From NCBI RefSeq assembly GCF_005930475.1, contig NZ_SJEW01000009.1, positions 34,324 through 98,323 of the forward strand: 64,000 nt of DNA, read 5' to 3'. Source of the DNA: Modestobacter altitudinis. Its GTDB lineage: Bacteria; Actinomycetota; Actinomycetes; Mycobacteriales; Geodermatophilaceae. A program made the position numbers and the translations under genes. Position 1 is the stretch's first letter; each line of letters begins with the position of its first letter. The notes under the pieces are model-generated. The model had not been told where the DNA came from and ran no database searches. It saw nothing but the letters and a program-made list of their open reading frames with translations. Positions 25,030-35,725 of the stretch are shown here, one piece after another.

Positions 25030-26435
25030 CGGGCGACCTGCGCCGCCCGCCGCGCCCGGAAGACGTCGAGGGGCCAGCTGGAGATGCCGCCGGCGCGCAC
25101 CCGGCTCACCGTCCCGTCCGCCGCCCACTCGTACTCCACGGTCTCCCCCGGGCTGCCGAAGCCGGGAACCGTCTCCAGCCGGAGAGTGTCCGGGCCCTCC
25201 ACGGTCAGCTCGGCGCGCTCCTCGGTCGGCTCGGGCGCGCTCGGGTGCAGCAGCACCAGCCGGCCGCCGAGCAGCGCGACGTCGGTGGTGCCCCACAGGT
25301 TGGCGAACCGGCCGGTGTAGCGCGCCAGCTCCTCGGCCGGCGGCTGGTCGACGCCCTCCGGCGCCGCCAGCGCGAGGTCCAGCAGCGCGTACAGCCCACG
25401 GGCCAGGGCGTCGGCGGGGCCGTCGACGGCGTTGGTCAGCACGCTGACCACCACCTGTCCCACCGGGTCGATCCAGGTGCGGGTGATGTGCCCGGGGTAG
25501 CCGCCGCTGTGCCCGACGAGCTCCCGCTCGCCGAGGGTGCGCAGGTCCATCCCCAGCCCGTAGTACCGGGGGTCGCCGCCGTGGGCCCGGATCTCGGACT
25601 CGCGGCGGCGCATCAGCCGCTTGCTGCCCTCGGTGAGCAGCGCGGGGTCCCCGGCGAAGTGCGCGGCGCCGAAGGTGGTCAGGTCCCGCGCGGTGGACCA
25701 GAAGCCGGTGGCCGAGGCCATCGCCCGGGTGTCGACGTGCGGGATGGTCGCGCGCTCGTCCTCGCCGTCCAGCAGGCCGGTGTGCCCGGCGGCGTACTCC
25801 TCCGCCCGGGCCGGGTCCCACTCCGGGCCGGTGTCGACCAGGCCGAGCCGGTCGAGCACGGCGGCCTGCACGTGCGCGGCGTACCCGGTCCCGGTGACCG
25901 CCTCGATCGCCAGCCCCAGCAGCGAGTAGCCGATGTTGGAGTACTTGAAGTGCTCGTTGCGGTCGAGCACCGCGCCGTCGTCCGTGGCCGTGCGCAGCAG
26001 CAGCGCCTCGTCCGGGAAGGGCTGCAGCAGCTGCCAGTGGTCGTTGTCCCGGCCGTCGCGGACGACGCCGCCCTGGTGGCCGAGCAGCTCGCGCACGGTG
26101 ACCTCGGCCAGGCCGGTGCCGGTCAGCGCGGGCACGAGCGAGGCGATCGGGTCGTCGAGCCGGAGCCGGCCGTCCTCGACCAGCTGCAGGACGGCGGTGG
26201 CGGTGAACGTCTTGGAGTGCGAGGCGATCCGGAACAGGTGCGCAGGGGTCAGCGGCGCGCCGGTGTCCAGGTCGGCGACGCCCAGCGCGGTGTCCAACAC
26301 CAGCCGGTCCCCCACCCGGACGGCGGCCTGCACCCCGGGGACCCGCAACCGGCGGCGCTGGTGTTCCAGCCAGGACTCCAGGTAGGGCGCGGCGGCCGCG
26401 GCCACCTCGGCGGTGCGGGCGGGGTCGGGCTGCAT
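25026..26435 (-). CDS. Serine hydrolase, beta-lactamase (class C) family
   Basis: A 469-residue penicillin-binding-like hydrolase of the class C beta-lactamase/esterase family. The nucleophile motif SHSK lies near residue 72, the YSN motif near 167 and HSGG (in place of KTG) near 305. A C-terminal beta-rich lipocalin-like domain follows. No signal peptide is visible, so a cytoplasmic esterase or peptidase is more likely than resistance. ATG start; divergent from cofC with 49 bases between. It is co-translated with the amidohydrolase. Confidence 0.88.
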   Translation of the reverse strand: MQPDPARTAEVAAAAAPYLESWLEHQRRRLRVPGVQAAVRVGDRLVLDTALGVADLDTGAPLTPAHLFRIASHSKTFTATAVLQLVEDGRLRLDDPIASLVPALTGTGLAEVTVRELLGHQGGVVRDGRDNDHWQLLQPFPDEALLLRTATDDGAVLDRNEHFKYSNIGYSLLGLAIEAVTGTGYAAHVQAAVLDRLGLVDTGPEWDPARAEEYAAGHTGLLDGEDERATIPHVDTRAMASATGFWSTARDLTTFGAAHFAGDPALLTEGSKRLMRRRESEIRAHGGDPRYYGLGMDLRTLGERELVGHSGGYPGHITRTWIDPVGQVVVSVLTNAVDGPADALARGLYALLDLALAAPEGVDQPPAEELARYTGRFANLWGTTDVALLGGRLVLLHPSAPEPTEERAELTVEGPDTLRLETVPGFGSPGETVEYEWAADGTVSRVRAGGISSWPLDVFRARRAAQVAR

Positions 26436-26484
26436 GCGCGGGTGCTCCTCGCGGGACGGGTCGGCGGTGTGCTGAGCTTGTCAG

Positions 26485-27147
26485 GTGCAACGGTGGTCGG
26501 TCGTCGTCCCGGCCAAGAGGCTGGTCGCGGCGAAGACCCGGCTGACCCCGCTGACCGCGGCGCTCGGGGACGCACTGCCCGCCGGGCACCGGGACCTGGT
26601 CCTGGCGCTGCTGGCCGACACCGTCGCCGCGGCGCTGGCCAGCCCGGCGGTCGCGGGGGTCCTGGTGGTGACCGACGAGCCGCAGGCCGCCGCCCTGGTC
26701 ACCGGGCTCGGTGCACGCACCGTCCGGGACGAGCCGGACGCCGGCCTGAACGCGGCGCTCGCCCACGGCGCCCGGCAGGCCCGCGCCACCGCCGGCGGTC
26801 CGGTCGCGGCGCTCTCCTCCGACCTGCCGGCCCTCCGCCCAGCCGAGCTCACCGAGGCCCTGCAGGCCGCGGGCGCGGTGCCCCGGGCCTTCGTCGCCGA
26901 CGAGCTGGGCAGCGGGACGACGCTGCTGGCCGCCCGCGACGGCGAGCTGGACCCGCTCTTCGGCCGGGGGTCGGCCGCCGCGCACGCCGCGGGCGGGGCG
27001 CTCCCGCTGGCCGGTGACTGGCCTGGCCTGCGCCAGGACGTGGACACGCCCGCCGACCTGCAGGCGGCCTGCTGGATCGGGGCCGGCCCGCGGACCACCG
27101 CTTTCCTCCGGTCCGCTGCCGTGTCCATCTCCTGGACACCTCCGTGA
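26485..27147 (+). CDS. fbiD: Phosphoenolpyruvate/2-phospholactate guanylyltransferase (CofC/FbiD)
   Basis: A 220-residue nucleotidyltransferase of coenzyme F420 synthesis. [18 protein letters not shown] near the start is the GTP-binding signature, [14 protein letters not shown] (near 110) carries the metal Asp, and [17 protein letters not shown] to [14 protein letters not shown] ends it. In mycobacteria FbiD (Rv2983) uses phosphoenolpyruvate; the position directly before ppk is the same here. The gene starts GTG and its stop overlaps the ppk start as GTGA. Other fbi genes are not in this window. Confidence 0.92.
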   Translation: MQRWSVVVPAKRLVAAKTRLTPLTAALGDALPAGHRDLVLALLADTVAAALASPAVAGVLVVTDEPQAAALVTGLGARTVRDEPDAGLNAALAHGARQARATAGGPVAALSSDLPALRPAELTEALQAAGAVPRAFVADELGSGTTLLAARDGELDPLFGRGSAAAHAAGGALPLAGDWPGLRQDVDTPADLQAACWIGAGPRTTAFLRSAAVSISWTPP

Positions 27148-29237
27148 GGCAGGATCGTCCTGTGCCCGACGCCCCCTCGCCGCTGCCCGCCGACCGGTTC
27201 CTCAACCGGGAGCTGTCCTGGCTGGACTTCAACAGCCGTGTGCTGGAACTGGCCGAGGACGAGGACCTGCCGCTGCTCGAGCGGGTCAAGTTCCTGTCCA
27301 TCTTCGCCAGCAACCTCGACGAGTTCTTCATGGTCCGCATCGCCGGGCTCAAGCGCCGGCAGAGCACCGGGCTCAGCGTCCGCTCCCCCGACGGGCTGAC
27401 CATCCGCGAGCAGCTGGCCCGGGTGACCGAGCGGACCCAGGACCTCGTCCACCGGCACGCCAGCGTCTTCGACAAGGACGTCGCGCCGCGGCTGGTGGAG
27501 CAGGGCATCCGGATCGTGCACTGGTCCGACCTCGGCGAGGCCGACGCGATGCGGCTGCGCGAGTACTTCCGGGACCAGGTCTTCCCGGTGCTCACCCCGC
27601 TGGCCGTCGACCCCGCGCACCCCTTCCCCTACATCAGCGGGCTGTCGCTGAACCTCGCCGTCTCGGTGCGCGACCCGGAGACCGGCGCCCCGCGGTTCGC
27701 CCGGGTGAAGGTGCCCAACAACGTGCCCCGGTTCATCCCGGTGGCGGCGGCCGGCGCGGCGGCCACCGACCGCGAGGCGGTGTTCCTGCCGCTCGAGGAC
27801 CTCATCGCCGCGCACCTGACCGCGCTGTTCCCCGGCCTCGACGTGATCGACCACCACCTGTTCCGGGTCACCCGCAACGCCGACCTCGAGGTGGAGGAGG
27901 ACCGCGACGAGGACCTCCTGCAGGCACTGGAGCGCGAGCTGGCCCAGCGCCGCTTCGGCCCCGCGGTGCGGCTGGAGGTCACCGAGTCCATCGACCCGCA
28001 GATCCTCGACGTGCTGGTGCACGAGCTGGAGATCAGCCCGGCCGACGTCGTCTCGGTGCCCGGGCTGCTGGACCTCGCGTCGCTGATGGCGCTCTACGAC
28101 CTCGACCGGCCCGAGCTCAAGGACGAGCCGTTCGTCCCGGCGACCCACCCGCGGCTGAGCGAGGGCGAGACCCCCAAGAGCGTCTTCGCCACGCTGCGCG
28201 AGGGCGACGTGCTCCTGCACCACCCCTACGACTCCTTCGCCACCAGCGTGCAGCGGTTCATCGAGCAGGCCGCGGCCGACCCGAACGTGCTGGCGATCAA
28301 GCAGACGCTGTACCGCACCTCGGGTGACTCACCGATCGTCGCGGCGCTCATCGAGGCGGCCCAGGCCGGCAAGCAGGTCGTCGTCCTGGTCGAGATCAAG
28401 GCCCGTTTCGACGAGGAGGCCAACATCAGCTGGGCCCGCTCCCTGGAGCGCGCCGGGTGCCACGTCGTCTACGGCCTGGTCGGCCTGAAGACGCACTGCA
28501 AGACCGCACTGGTGGTGCGGATGGAGAACGGCGTGATCCGCCGGTACTGCCACATCGGCACCGGCAACTACAACCCCAAGACGGCCCGCATCTACGAGGA
28601 CGTCGGCATCCTGACCGCCGACCCGCGGGTGGGTGCCGACCTCACCGATCTGTTCAACACCCTCACCGGCTACTCCCGGCAGACCACCTACCGCTCGCTG
28701 CTGGTCGCTCCGCACAGCATCCGCACCGGGCTGCTGGAGAAGATCCGTCGCGAGGCGCGGCACGTCGCCGAGGGCAAGCCCGCGGGCATCCGGATCAAGG
28801 TCAACTCCCTGGTCGACGAGCAGCTCATCGACGCGCTCTACCAGGCGTCGCAGGACGGCGTCCCGGTGGAGCTGGTCATCCGCGGCATCTGCACGCTCCG
28901 GCCGGGGGTGCCTGGGCTGAGCGAGAACATCAAGGTCCGCTCCATCGTCGGGCGGTTCCTGGAGCACTCGCGGGTGCTGCACTTCGCCAACGCCGGGACG
29001 CCGGAGTGGTGGCTGGGCAGCGCCGACCTCATGCACCGCAACCTGGACCGCCGGGTCGAGGTGCTGCTGCGGGTCAACGACCCCGCAGCGCAGCGGCAGC
29101 TGCAGCGGGTCTTCGACCTGGACATGGCGCCGGACGTGCGCAGCTGGCAGCTGGCCGGCGACGCGAGCTGGACCCGCACCGGCGACCGGAACTCGCAAGC
29201 GGAGCTGCTCGCCCTGCGGGGTGAGAGCACTGGCTGA
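27144..29237 (+). CDS. ppk1: Polyphosphate kinase 1
   Basis: A 697-residue RNA degradosome-independent PPK1 that reversibly makes inorganic polyphosphate from [22 protein letters not shown] opens the N-domain; phosphohistidine region [20 protein letters not shown] lies near residue 468, and [19 protein letters not shown] near 420 is the nucleotide site. [19 protein letters not shown] near 615 ends the second PLD-like domain. The GTG at 27144 overlaps the fbiD stop; a second GTG at 27162 is an alternative start and both keep the family N-terminus. Confidence 0.97.
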   Translation: MRQDRPVPDAPSPLPADRFLNRELSWLDFNSRVLELAEDEDLPLLERVKFLSIFASNLDEFFMVRIAGLKRRQSTGLSVRSPDGLTIREQLARVTERTQDLVHRHASVFDKDVAPRLVEQGIRIVHWSDLGEADAMRLREYFRDQVFPVLTPLAVDPAHPFPYISGLSLNLAVSVRDPETGAPRFARVKVPNNVPRFIPVAAAGAAATDREAVFLPLEDLIAAHLTALFPGLDVIDHHLFRVTRNADLEVEEDRDEDLLQALERELAQRRFGPAVRLEVTESIDPQILDVLVHELEISPADVVSVPGLLDLASLMALYDLDRPELKDEPFVPATHPRLSEGETPKSVFATLREGDVLLHHPYDSFATSVQRFIEQAAADPNVLAIKQTLYRTSGDSPIVAALIEAAQAGKQVVVLVEIKARFDEEANISWARSLERAGCHVVYGLVGLKTHCKTALVVRMENGVIRRYCHIGTGNYNPKTARIYEDVGILTADPRVGADLTDLFNTLTGYSRQTTYRSLLVAPHSIRTGLLEKIRREARHVAEGKPAGIRIKVNSLVDEQLIDALYQASQDGVPVELVIRGICTLRPGVPGLSENIKVRSIVGRFLEHSRVLHFANAGTPEWWLGSADLMHRNLDRRVEVLLRVNDPAAQRQLQRVFDLDMAPDVRSWQLAGDASWTRTGDRNSQAELLALRGESTG

Positions 29238-30177
29238 CCAGGGCGTCCTGATCCCGGCCGCCGGCGGTGCGGTCTGGCGCACCGGGGCCGCCGGGGTCCT
29301 GGAGACCGCGCTGGTGCACCGGCCCAAGTACGACGACTGGTCCCTGCCGAAGGGCAAGCTCGACCCCGGTGAGCACGCGCTGGTCGCCGCGGTCCGCGAG
29401 GTCCGCGAGGAGACCGGGCTGCAGGTGGCGGTCGGCCGGCGCAGCGTGCAGACCCGGTACACCGTGCGCAACGGCCCCAAGCGGGTCGACTACTGGGTGA
29501 TGGAGGCCGTGGGCGGCTCCTTCGCCCCCAACGACGAGGTCGACGAGCTGCGCTGGCTGCCGATGCCGGCGGCCGCGGCGCTGGTGAGCCACGAGCACGA
29601 CCGCGCGGTGCTGCAGGACCTCGCCCGCACCGACGTCCCCCGCGCGCCCGCGCTGCTCCTGCTGCGGCACGCCTCGGCCGGGAACCGCTCGGACTGGGAC
29701 GGCCCGGACGAGACCCGCCCGCTGGACCGTCGTGGGCGGGCGCAGGCGGCCACGCTGGCCGCCGTGCTGCCCGCCTTCGCCCCGGTCCGGCTGCTGACCG
29801 CCCCGCCGGTGCGCTGCCGGGAGACGATGGCCTCGGTGGCCGCGGCCACCGGCCTCCCCGTCGGTGAGGTGCCCGAGCTCGGCGAGGAGGTCTTCGCCGC
29901 CGACCCGCAGGCCGGGCTGGCGGTGGTGCAGCGGCTGCTCGCCGACCCGACCGGGCTGACCGTGGTCTGCAGCCAGGGCGGGGCGATCCCGTCGGTGCTG
30001 GTGGCGCTCGGCGTGCGCTGGCACGACGCGGCCGGTGCGCTGTGGCCGCCGTCGGCCAAGGGCAGCGTGTGGGCGCTGGGCGGCCGGCCCGGTGCGCTGT
30101 CCGCCGACTACTACCGGGACTTCGCCGCCGACCCCGCCGCCGACCGGCACGCCGCCGAGCGTGCGGTCCGCAGCTGA
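29221..30177 (+). CDS. mutT1: MutT1-type NUDIX hydrolase with histidine phosphatase domain
   Basis: A 318-residue two-domain protein. Residues about 8-140 form a NUDIX domain with a full box ([20 protein letters not shown] followed by TG). Residues about 142-315 form a histidine phosphatase with [10 protein letters not shown] (RHG-type catalytic motif) and [11 protein letters not shown]. This architecture and position after ppk match mycobacterial MutT1 (Rv2985), which degrades 8-oxo-dGTP and Ap4A-type dinucleotides. The GTG start overlaps ppk by 17 bases. In the mycobacterial order hupB would follow; here an MDMPI gene does. Confidence 0.93.
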   Translation: MRALADQGVLIPAAGGAVWRTGAAGVLETALVHRPKYDDWSLPKGKLDPGEHALVAAVREVREETGLQVAVGRRSVQTRYTVRNGPKRVDYWVMEAVGGSFAPNDEVDELRWLPMPAAAALVSHEHDRAVLQDLARTDVPRAPALLLLRHASAGNRSDWDGPDETRPLDRRGRAQAATLAAVLPAFAPVRLLTAPPVRCRETMASVAAATGLPVGEVPELGEEVFAADPQAGLAVVQRLLADPTGLTVVCSQGGAIPSVLVALGVRWHDAAGALWPPSAKGSVWALGGRPGALSADYYRDFAADPAADRHAAERAVRS

Positions 30178-30824
30178 TGACGGTGGACCGGGAGCAGGTC
30201 TTCGCCGCGGCCGAGCGCGAGCGGCGGGCCGTGGCGGAGCTGCTGGCCGGCCTGGACGCGGAGCAGCTGGCGACGCCGAGCCTGTGCGCCGGCTGGGACG
30301 TGCGGACGGTGGCCGCACACCTGGTGACCGCCCTCACCGGTGCCGATCGCCGGTTCGTGACCGCGGCGCTGCGTGCCCGCGGCAACCTGCACCGGGCCAA
30401 CGACGCCCTCGCCCGCGAGGAGGCACGCCGTCCCGTCACCGACCTGGTGGGCCGGCTGCAGCGCTCCGCCGGCCACCGGGTCAGCCCGCCGGTGGTGGGA
30501 CCCCGGGGCCCGCTCACCGACGTCCTGGTGCACGGCGGGGACATGCGGGTGCCGCTCGGGTTGCCGCACGACCCGGCTGCCGACGGCGTCCGGGCGGCCC
30601 TGGACTTCGTGACCGGGAGCCGCGCCGTCGGCTTCGTGCCCCGCGCACGGCTGGCGGGGCTGCGGCTGGTCGCCGAGGACCTCGACGTGGCCCACGGCGA
30701 GGGTGCCGACGTCCGCGGCCGCGGCATCGAGGTGCTGATGGCGGTCTGCGGACGGCGCGCGCTGCTGGGCACCCTGCGCGGCCCCGGGGTGCCGGTGCTG
30801 GCTCGGCGGCTCAGCGCCGGCTAG
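30177..30824 (+). CDS. Maleylpyruvate isomerase family mycothiol-dependent enzyme
   Basis: A 215-residue protein of the DinB-like MDMPI family. The N-terminal helix bundle shows [18 protein letters not shown] near 38-55 with the metal His, and [15 protein letters not shown] near 122 supplies the second His/Asp. The C-terminal part fits the usual MDMPI extension. Members act on mycothiol conjugates; the substrate here is unknown. The ATG shares one base with the mutT1 stop (TGATG). Its TAG overlaps the convergent leuD stop in a shared CTAG. Confidence 0.82.
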   Translation: MTVDREQVFAAAERERRAVAELLAGLDAEQLATPSLCAGWDVRTVAAHLVTALTGADRRFVTAALRARGNLHRANDALAREEARRPVTDLVGRLQRSAGHRVSPPVVGPRGPLTDVLVHGGDMRVPLGLPHDPAADGVRAALDFVTGSRAVGFVPRARLAGLRLVAEDLDVAHGEGADVRGRGIEVLMAVCGRRALLGTLRGPGVPVLARRLSAG

Positions 30825-31435
30825 GCCGGGTGGGCCGGCTGGGCCGGCAACGACCGGGGCAGCCAGGCCGGGCGCTGCGCCTCGAACGCGGTGATGTCCT
30901 CGAGGTGCCGCTCGGTGAGGCCGACGTCGTCCAGGCCCTCCAGCAGCCGCCAGCGGGTGTACGGGTCGATCTGGAACGGGACGGTGACGTCGCCGTGGGT
31001 GACCTGCTCGGCCTGCAGGTCGACGGTCACCGGCAGTGCCGGATCGGCCTCGACCGCCGCCCACAGCGCCTCGACGTCGGCCTCGGGCAGGACGACGGTG
31101 AGCAGCCCGGCCTTGGTCGAGTTGTTCCGGAAGATGTCGGCGAACCGCGGGCTGATGACCACCCGGAACCCGCCGTCCAGCAGCGCCCAGTTGGCGTGCT
31201 CGCGCGAGGACCCGGTGCCGAAGTCCGGGCCGGCGACCAGGATCGAGGCACCGGCGTACTGCGGCTGGTTGAGCACGAAGTCCGGCTCGTTCGTCCGCCA
31301 GGCCACGAACAGCCCGTCCTCGAAGCCGGTCCGGGTGATCCGCTTGAGGTACTCGGCCGGGATGATCTGGTCGGTGTCGACGTTGCTGCGGCGCAGCGGG
31401 GCGGCGGTGCCGGTGTGCGTGGTGAAGGCGTCCAT
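30821..31435 (-). CDS. leuD: 3-isopropylmalate dehydratase small subunit
   Basis: A 204-residue LeuD swivel subunit. The active-site loop [15 protein letters not shown] lies near residue 20, [13 protein letters not shown] near 37, and [19 protein letters not shown] near 70 is the signature. It works with LeuC to isomerise 2- and 3-isopropylmalate; the same pair also converts citramalate to 3-methylmalate in the citramalate route supplied here by cimA. Length is normal and the ATG lies five bases after the leuC stop. Confidence 0.97.
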   Translation of the reverse strand: MDAFTTHTGTAAPLRRSNVDTDQIIPAEYLKRITRTGFEDGLFVAWRTNEPDFVLNQPQYAGASILVAGPDFGTGSSREHANWALLDGGFRVVISPRFADIFRNNSTKAGLLTVVLPEADVEALWAAVEADPALPVTVDLQAEQVTHGDVTVPFQIDPYTRWRLLEGLDDVGLTERHLEDITAFEAQRPAWLPRSLPAQPAHPA

Positions 31436-31440
31436 CTCGG

Positions 31441-32853
31441 TCAGACTCCAGCCATCTCGAGGTCAGCAGGGGCGGTGAGCCTGCCGGTCAGCGCGGTCGC
31501 CGCGGCGACCGCCGGGGAGACCAGGTGGGTGCGCCCACCCTTGCCCTGGCGGCCCTGGAAGTTGCGGTTGCTGGTGGACGCCGACCGCTCCCCCGGCGTG
31601 AGCTGGTCGGGGTTCATGCCCAGGCACATCGAGCACCCGGCGCCGCGCCACTCGGCCCCGGCGTCGATGAACACCCGGTCCAGGCCCTCGGCCTCGGCCT
31701 GCTGCTTCACCGCGACCGACCCCGGGACGACGAGCATCCGGGTGCCGGCGTCCACGTGCTTGCCGGCCAGCAGCGCGGCGGCGACCCGCAGGTCCTCGAT
31801 CCGCCCGTTGGTGCACGACCCGAGGAAGACGGTGTCGACCTCGATCTCGCGCAGCGGGGTGCCGGCGGTCAGGCCCATGTAGGCCAGCGCGGACTCGGCG
31901 GCCTGCCGCTCGTTCTCGTCGGCGATCTGCGCCGGGTCGGGCACGCTGGCCCCGATCGGCAGCCCCTGCCCGGGGTTGGTGCCCCAGGTGACGTAGGGCG
32001 TCAGCGACGCGGCGTCGATGTGCACCTCGCGGTCGAAGACGGCGTCGGGATCGGTGCGCAGCGTCGACCAGTGCGCGACGGCGGCGTCCCAGTCGGCGCC
32101 CTGCGGGGCGTGCGGACGGCCCTGCAGGAAGTCGAAGGTGGTCTGGTCGGGGGCGATCAGCCCAGCGCGGGCGCCGGCCTCGATCGACATGTTGCAGATC
32201 GTCATGCGGGCCTCCATCGACAGCGCCTCGATCGCGCTGCCGCGGTACTCGATGACGTGGCCCTGCCCGCCGCCGGTGCCGATCTGGGCGATGACGGCCA
32301 GGATGACGTCCTTGGCCGAGACACCCGCAGGCAGCTCGCCGTCGACGGTGACCGCCATCTGCCTGGCGGGGTACTGCGGCAGCGTCTGGGTGGCCAGCAC
32401 GTGCTCGACCTCGCTGGTGCCGATGCCGAAGGCCAGCGCCCCGAAGGCGCCGTGGGTGGAGGTGTGGCTGTCGCCGCAGACGATCGTCATGCCGGGCTGG
32501 GTCAGACCCAGCTGCGGGCCGATCACGTGCACGATGCCCTGGTCGCGGTCGCCCATGGGGGCCAGCCGGATGCCGAACTCCGCGGTGTTGCGGCGCAGCG
32601 CGTCCACCTGCGCCCGGCTGACCGGGTCGGCGATGGGGCTCAGGATGTCCAGCGTCGGGACGTTGTGGTCCTCGGTCGCCATCGTCAGGTCGGGACGGCG
32701 GACGGTGCGCCCGGCCGCGCGCAGCCCGTCGAAGGCCTGCGGGCTGGTCACCTCGTGCACGAGGTGGAGGTCGATGTAGAGGAGGTCGGGCTCCCCCGCC
32801 GTCCGCCGGACGACGTGGGACTCGTACACCTTCTGCGCCAGGGTCTGGCCCAT
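31441..32853 (-). CDS. leuC: 3-isopropylmalate dehydratase large subunit
   Basis: A 470-residue [4Fe-4S] aconitase-family enzyme. [17 protein letters not shown] opens it; [18 protein letters not shown] near 28, [20 protein letters not shown] near 130, the cluster ligand in [13 protein letters not shown] near 345 and the other two in [15 protein letters not shown] near 405. The ATG is preceded by GAGGAGGAG. Divergent from the IclR gene across a 51-base gap holding a perfect inverted repeat, the natural operator for that regulator. Confidence 0.97.
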   Translation of the reverse strand: MGQTLAQKVYESHVVRRTAGEPDLLYIDLHLVHEVTSPQAFDGLRAAGRTVRRPDLTMATEDHNVPTLDILSPIADPVSRAQVDALRRNTAEFGIRLAPMGDRDQGIVHVIGPQLGLTQPGMTIVCGDSHTSTHGAFGALAFGIGTSEVEHVLATQTLPQYPARQMAVTVDGELPAGVSAKDVILAVIAQIGTGGGQGHVIEYRGSAIEALSMEARMTICNMSIEAGARAGLIAPDQTTFDFLQGRPHAPQGADWDAAVAHWSTLRTDPDAVFDREVHIDAASLTPYVTWGTNPGQGLPIGASVPDPAQIADENERQAAESALAYMGLTAGTPLREIEVDTVFLGSCTNGRIEDLRVAAALLAGKHVDAGTRMLVVPGSVAVKQQAEAEGLDRVFIDAGAEWRGAGCSMCLGMNPDQLTPGERSASTSNRNFQGRQGKGGRTHLVSPAVAAATALTGRLTAPADLEMAGV

Positions 32854-32872
32854 GGGAGCTCCTCCTCGTTGC

Positions 32873-32891
32873 CATCTCACAGAATGAGATG
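32873..32891. promoter_or_regulatory. Palindromic operator between leuC and iclR
   Basis: CATCTCA, five bases, TGAGATG: a perfect 7-bp inverted repeat in the short divergent gap, 19 bases upstream of leuC and 13 upstream of iclR. It is A/T-richer than the surroundings. IclR dimers bind such sites, so autoregulation plus leuCD control is likely, but binding is inferred. Confidence 0.65.
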
Positions 32892-32904
32892 AGAGTATTG
32901 CTGC

Positions 32905-33606
32905 GTGGGACAGCCTAACCCCGTCGCGGTCCTGGACAAAGCCGTGGCCATCCTCCGCGCCGTGGCCGACGAACCGGCCAGCCTCGCCGAGCTGGTCGCC
33001 CGCACCGAGCTGCCCCGCGCCACCGCGCACCGGCTGGCGACGGCGCTGGAGGCCCACCGCCTGCTGCGGCGCACCATGGCCGGCGCATGGGCACCCGGCC
33101 CGGCCCTCGCCGAGCTCGGTCGCGGCGGTGCCGACCTGTCCGAGCTGGCCGGCCGGCACCTCAGCGCGCTGCGCGACGCGACCGGCGAGAGCGCGCAGTT
33201 CTACGTGCGCGACGGCGGCAGCCGGATCTGCATCGCCGCCGCGGAACGCTCCTCCGGGCTGCGCGACACCGTGCCCGTCGGCGCCCGGCTGCCGCTGACC
33301 GCGGGCTCGGCCGCGCACGCCCTGCTCGCCTTCGCTCCCGCCGAGGAGGTCACCCCGCTGCTGCCGGCGGCGAGCTTCACCGCCCGCACGCTGCTGGACG
33401 TCCGACGCCGCGGCTGGGCGCACAGCGTCGCCGAGCGGGAGGCCGGCGTCGCGTCGCTCTCCGCGCCGGTGCGGGACGGGGCAGGTGGCGTCCTGGGCGC
33501 GGTGTCGATCTCCGGCCCGGTGGAGCGGCTGGGGCGCCGGCCGAGCCCGGAGGTGGTCACCGCGGTGCTCGAGGCCGCCGTCGCGATCTCCCGCGCCGCC
33601 CGCTGA
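32905..33606 (+). CDS. IclR family regulator (LtbR/NdgR type)
   Basis: A 233-residue transcription regulator. The winged helix-turn-helix is at residues about 5-60 ([40 protein letters not shown]), and the effector domain at about 75-230 ([40 protein letters not shown]). Its divergent place next to leuCD equals Corynebacterium LtbR and Streptomyces NdgR, which control leucine and other amino-acid genes. The GTG start follows the operator within 13 bases, so the transcript is probably leaderless or nearly so. Ends before a strong bidirectional terminator. Confidence 0.93.
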   Translation: MGQPNPVAVLDKAVAILRAVADEPASLAELVARTELPRATAHRLATALEAHRLLRRTMAGAWAPGPALAELGRGGADLSELAGRHLSALRDATGESAQFYVRDGGSRICIAAAERSSGLRDTVPVGARLPLTAGSAAHALLAFAPAEEVTPLLPAASFTARTLLDVRRRGWAHSVAEREAGVASLSAPVRDGAGGVLGAVSISGPVERLGRRPSPEVVTAVLEAAVAISRAAR

Positions 33607-33611
33607 CGGCC

Positions 33612-33643
33612 GTGGCCCCGCACCCGGGCGGGTGCGGGGCCAC
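33612..33643. terminator. Terminator between iclR and membrane gene
   Basis: GTGGCCCCGCACCC and GGGTGCGGGGCCAC form 14-bp perfect arms around a four-base loop between convergent genes. No long T-run; a bidirectional role is likely. Confidence 0.75.
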
Positions 33644-33660
33644 GATCTCGTCGGGTCCTC

Positions 33661-33996
33661 CTAGTGGTGCAGGTCCGAGCCGTCGCTCGTGCCCTCGCCC
33701 TTCTCCTTCTCCAGGGCCACGGGGTCGACGACGATCGGCCGCAGCACCAGCCACAGCGCGAACACCACGGCGACGATGATCATGACGATCCCGGACCACA
33801 AGTTCGCGTTCCAGTCGCCGGTCTTGGCCCGGTCGTCGGCGTTGGTGAAGAACAGGCCCATGATCGTGAGCACGATGCCGTACAGGCCGATCAGCCCGGC
33901 GATCACGGTGCGGACGTCGTAGGCGCCGGCGGTGTGCTTCTGCTTCGTGCCCTGCTCCGGCCCGTCCGCGCCGGCCTGTCCGTGTGCGGTGCTCAT
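33661..33996 (-). CDS. Small two-helix membrane protein
   Basis: A 111-residue protein with two predicted membrane helices (TVIAGLIGLYGIVLTIMGLFF near 30-50, and SGIVMIIVAVVFALWLVL near 68-86), polar Gln/Gly-rich N-terminus and charged C-terminus ending HH. It starts 31 bases after the sodium symporter stop and is probably an accessory subunit or partner of that transporter. I do not recognise the family beyond a small actinobacterial membrane protein. Confidence 0.75.
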   Translation of the reverse strand: MSTAHGQAGADGPEQGTKQKHTAGAYDVRTVIAGLIGLYGIVLTIMGLFFTNADDRAKTGDWNANLWSGIVMIIVAVVFALWLVLRPIVVDPVALEKEKGEGTSDGSDLHH

Positions 33997-34027
33997 GTCC
34001 TGCTCCTCTCGGGAACGCTGGCGACGG

Positions 34028-35725
34028 TCAGCGGAAGATCACGTTCAGGATGATGACCAGCACCAGTGAGATGCCGGCCAGCTTGGTGGGCGACTGGTAC
34101 CAGGGCAGCAGGTGCGCCTCCGGGTCGGTGCGCTGCTCCTTCGGGGTCTCGGAGTAGACCAACCCGACGAGTTCGGAGACCGGCTTGGGCGCGGTCACCA
34201 TGGTGACCGCCACGCTCACCAGGATGTCGACGACGAACGCGGCACCGGCGGCGACGAAGCTGGCGCCCTGGCCGCTGATCGGCAGCACACCCAGGGACGC
34301 CGTGCCGAAGGAGTCCTCGCTCAGGAACGCGACGAGGACGGCGGCCAGCGTGCCGGAGATCAGGCCGGTCCAGCCGGCGGTCGCCGTCATCCGCTTCCAG
34401 AACATGCCCAGGATGAACGTGGCGAACAGCGGGGCGTTGAAGAAGCCGAACAGCGTCTGCAGGTAGTCCATCAGGTTGCTGTAGCCCGAGGCGATGATGG
34501 CGGTGAAGATCGCGATGACCGTCGCGCCGACCGTGGCCAGCCGGCCCACCATCAGGTAGTACGCGTCCGGCCGGTCCTTCTTCACGTACTGCTGCCACAG
34601 GTCGTAGCTGAAGACGGTGTTGAAGGCGGAGATGTTCGCCGCCATCCCGGCCATGAAGGCGGCCAGCAGGCCGGCGATCGCCACGCCGAGCAGTCCGTTG
34701 GGCAGCACCGCCTCCATCAGCAGCAGGATCGAGTTGTTGTAGTCGACCGTGCCGCCGGCGGCCTTCGCCTCGCTGATCGAGGGGATCAGCACCGCGGCGA
34801 TCATGCCCGGGACGATGACGATGAACGGGATGAACATCTTCGGGAACGACCCGATGATCGGGGTGCTCCGTGCCGCGGACATCGACTTGGTCGCCATCGC
34901 CCGCTGGACCTCGACGAAGTTCGTCGTCCAGTAGCCGAAGGAGAGCACGAAGCCCAGGCCGAAGACGATGCCGATGACCGACAGCACCGGGTTCTCGATG
35001 GCCGACAGGCCGGTTCCCGGCCAGGACCGCAGCTGCTCGTCACCACCGACCGACGCCTCGACCCGGTCGACCAGGCCGCCGATGCCACCGACGCGGTGCA
35101 GGCCGATCAGCGTCAGCGGCAGCAGCGCGGCGACGATGACGAAGAACTGCAGGACCTCGTTGTAGATCGCCGCGGACAGGCCGCCCAGGGTGATGTAGCT
35201 GAGCACGATCGCCGCGGCGATGACCAGCCCCAGCCACAGCGGCCAGCCCAGCAGCGCGTTGACGACCGTGGCCAGCAGGTAGAGGTTGATGCCGGCGATG
35301 AGCAGCTGGGCCACCGCGAAGCTGAGCGCGTTGACCAGGTGGGCCCCGGTGCCGAACCGGCGGCGCATGAACTCCGGGACGCTGCGCACCTTGGAGCCGT
35401 AGTAGAAGGGCATCATCACGACGCCCAGGAACAGCATCGCGGGGACGGCGCCGATCCAGAAGTAGTGGAACGTGGCCATGCCGAACTGGGCGCCGTTGGC
35501 CGACATGCCGATGATCTCGACGGCCCCGAGGTTGGCCGAGATGAACGCCAGGCCGGTCACCCAGGCGGGCAGCGACCGGCCGGACAGGAAGAAGTCGAGG
35601 CTGTCGGACACCCGGCGCCGGGCGGCGAAGCCGATGAGCAGGACGACGGCGAAGTAGGCGACGACGAGCGCGTAGTCGACGGCGTTGGCGTCGAGCCGCA
35701 GGGTGTCGTCCGCTGCGAGGACCAC
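34028..35725 (-). CDS. Sodium:solute symporter (SSS family)
   Basis: A 565-residue integral membrane transporter with about 14 helices. It resembles the SGLT branch of the sodium:solute symporter family: DFFLSGRSLPAWVTGLAFIS near 44, NLGAVEIIGMSANGAQFGMA near 65, and GLLAAFMAGMAANISAFNTV near 365 with the sodium-site residues. Sugar or inositol uptake is typical, but the substrate cannot be read. The GTG has GGAGGT about nine bases upstream. The region upstream to the tRNA terminator (35726-35909) shows no gene. Confidence 0.9.
   Translation of the reverse strand: MVLAADDTLRLDANAVDYALVVAYFAVVLLIGFAARRRVSDSLDFFLSGRSLPAWVTGLAFISANLGAVEIIGMSANGAQFGMATFHYFWIGAVPAMLFLGVVMMPFYYGSKVRSVPEFMRRRFGTGAHLVNALSFAVAQLLIAGINLYLLATVVNALLGWPLWLGLVIAAAIVLSYITLGGLSAAIYNEVLQFFVIVAALLPLTLIGLHRVGGIGGLVDRVEASVGGDEQLRSWPGTGLSAIENPVLSVIGIVFGLGFVLSFGYWTTNFVEVQRAMATKSMSAARSTPIIGSFPKMFIPFIVIVPGMIAAVLIPSISEAKAAGGTVDYNNSILLLMEAVLPNGLLGVAIAGLLAAFMAGMAANISAFNTVFSYDLWQQYVKKDRPDAYYLMVGRLATVGATVIAIFTAIIASGYSNLMDYLQTLFGFFNAPLFATFILGMFWKRMTATAGWTGLISGTLAAVLVAFLSEDSFGTASLGVLPISGQGASFVAAGAAFVVDILVSVAVTMVTAPKPVSELVGLVYSETPKEQRTDPEAHLLPWYQSPTKLAGISLVLVIILNVIFR

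Noticed and set aside
33557..33799. Minus-strand ORF across the iclR terminator
   Set aside because: Overlaps the terminator and membrane gene in another frame; no motif.
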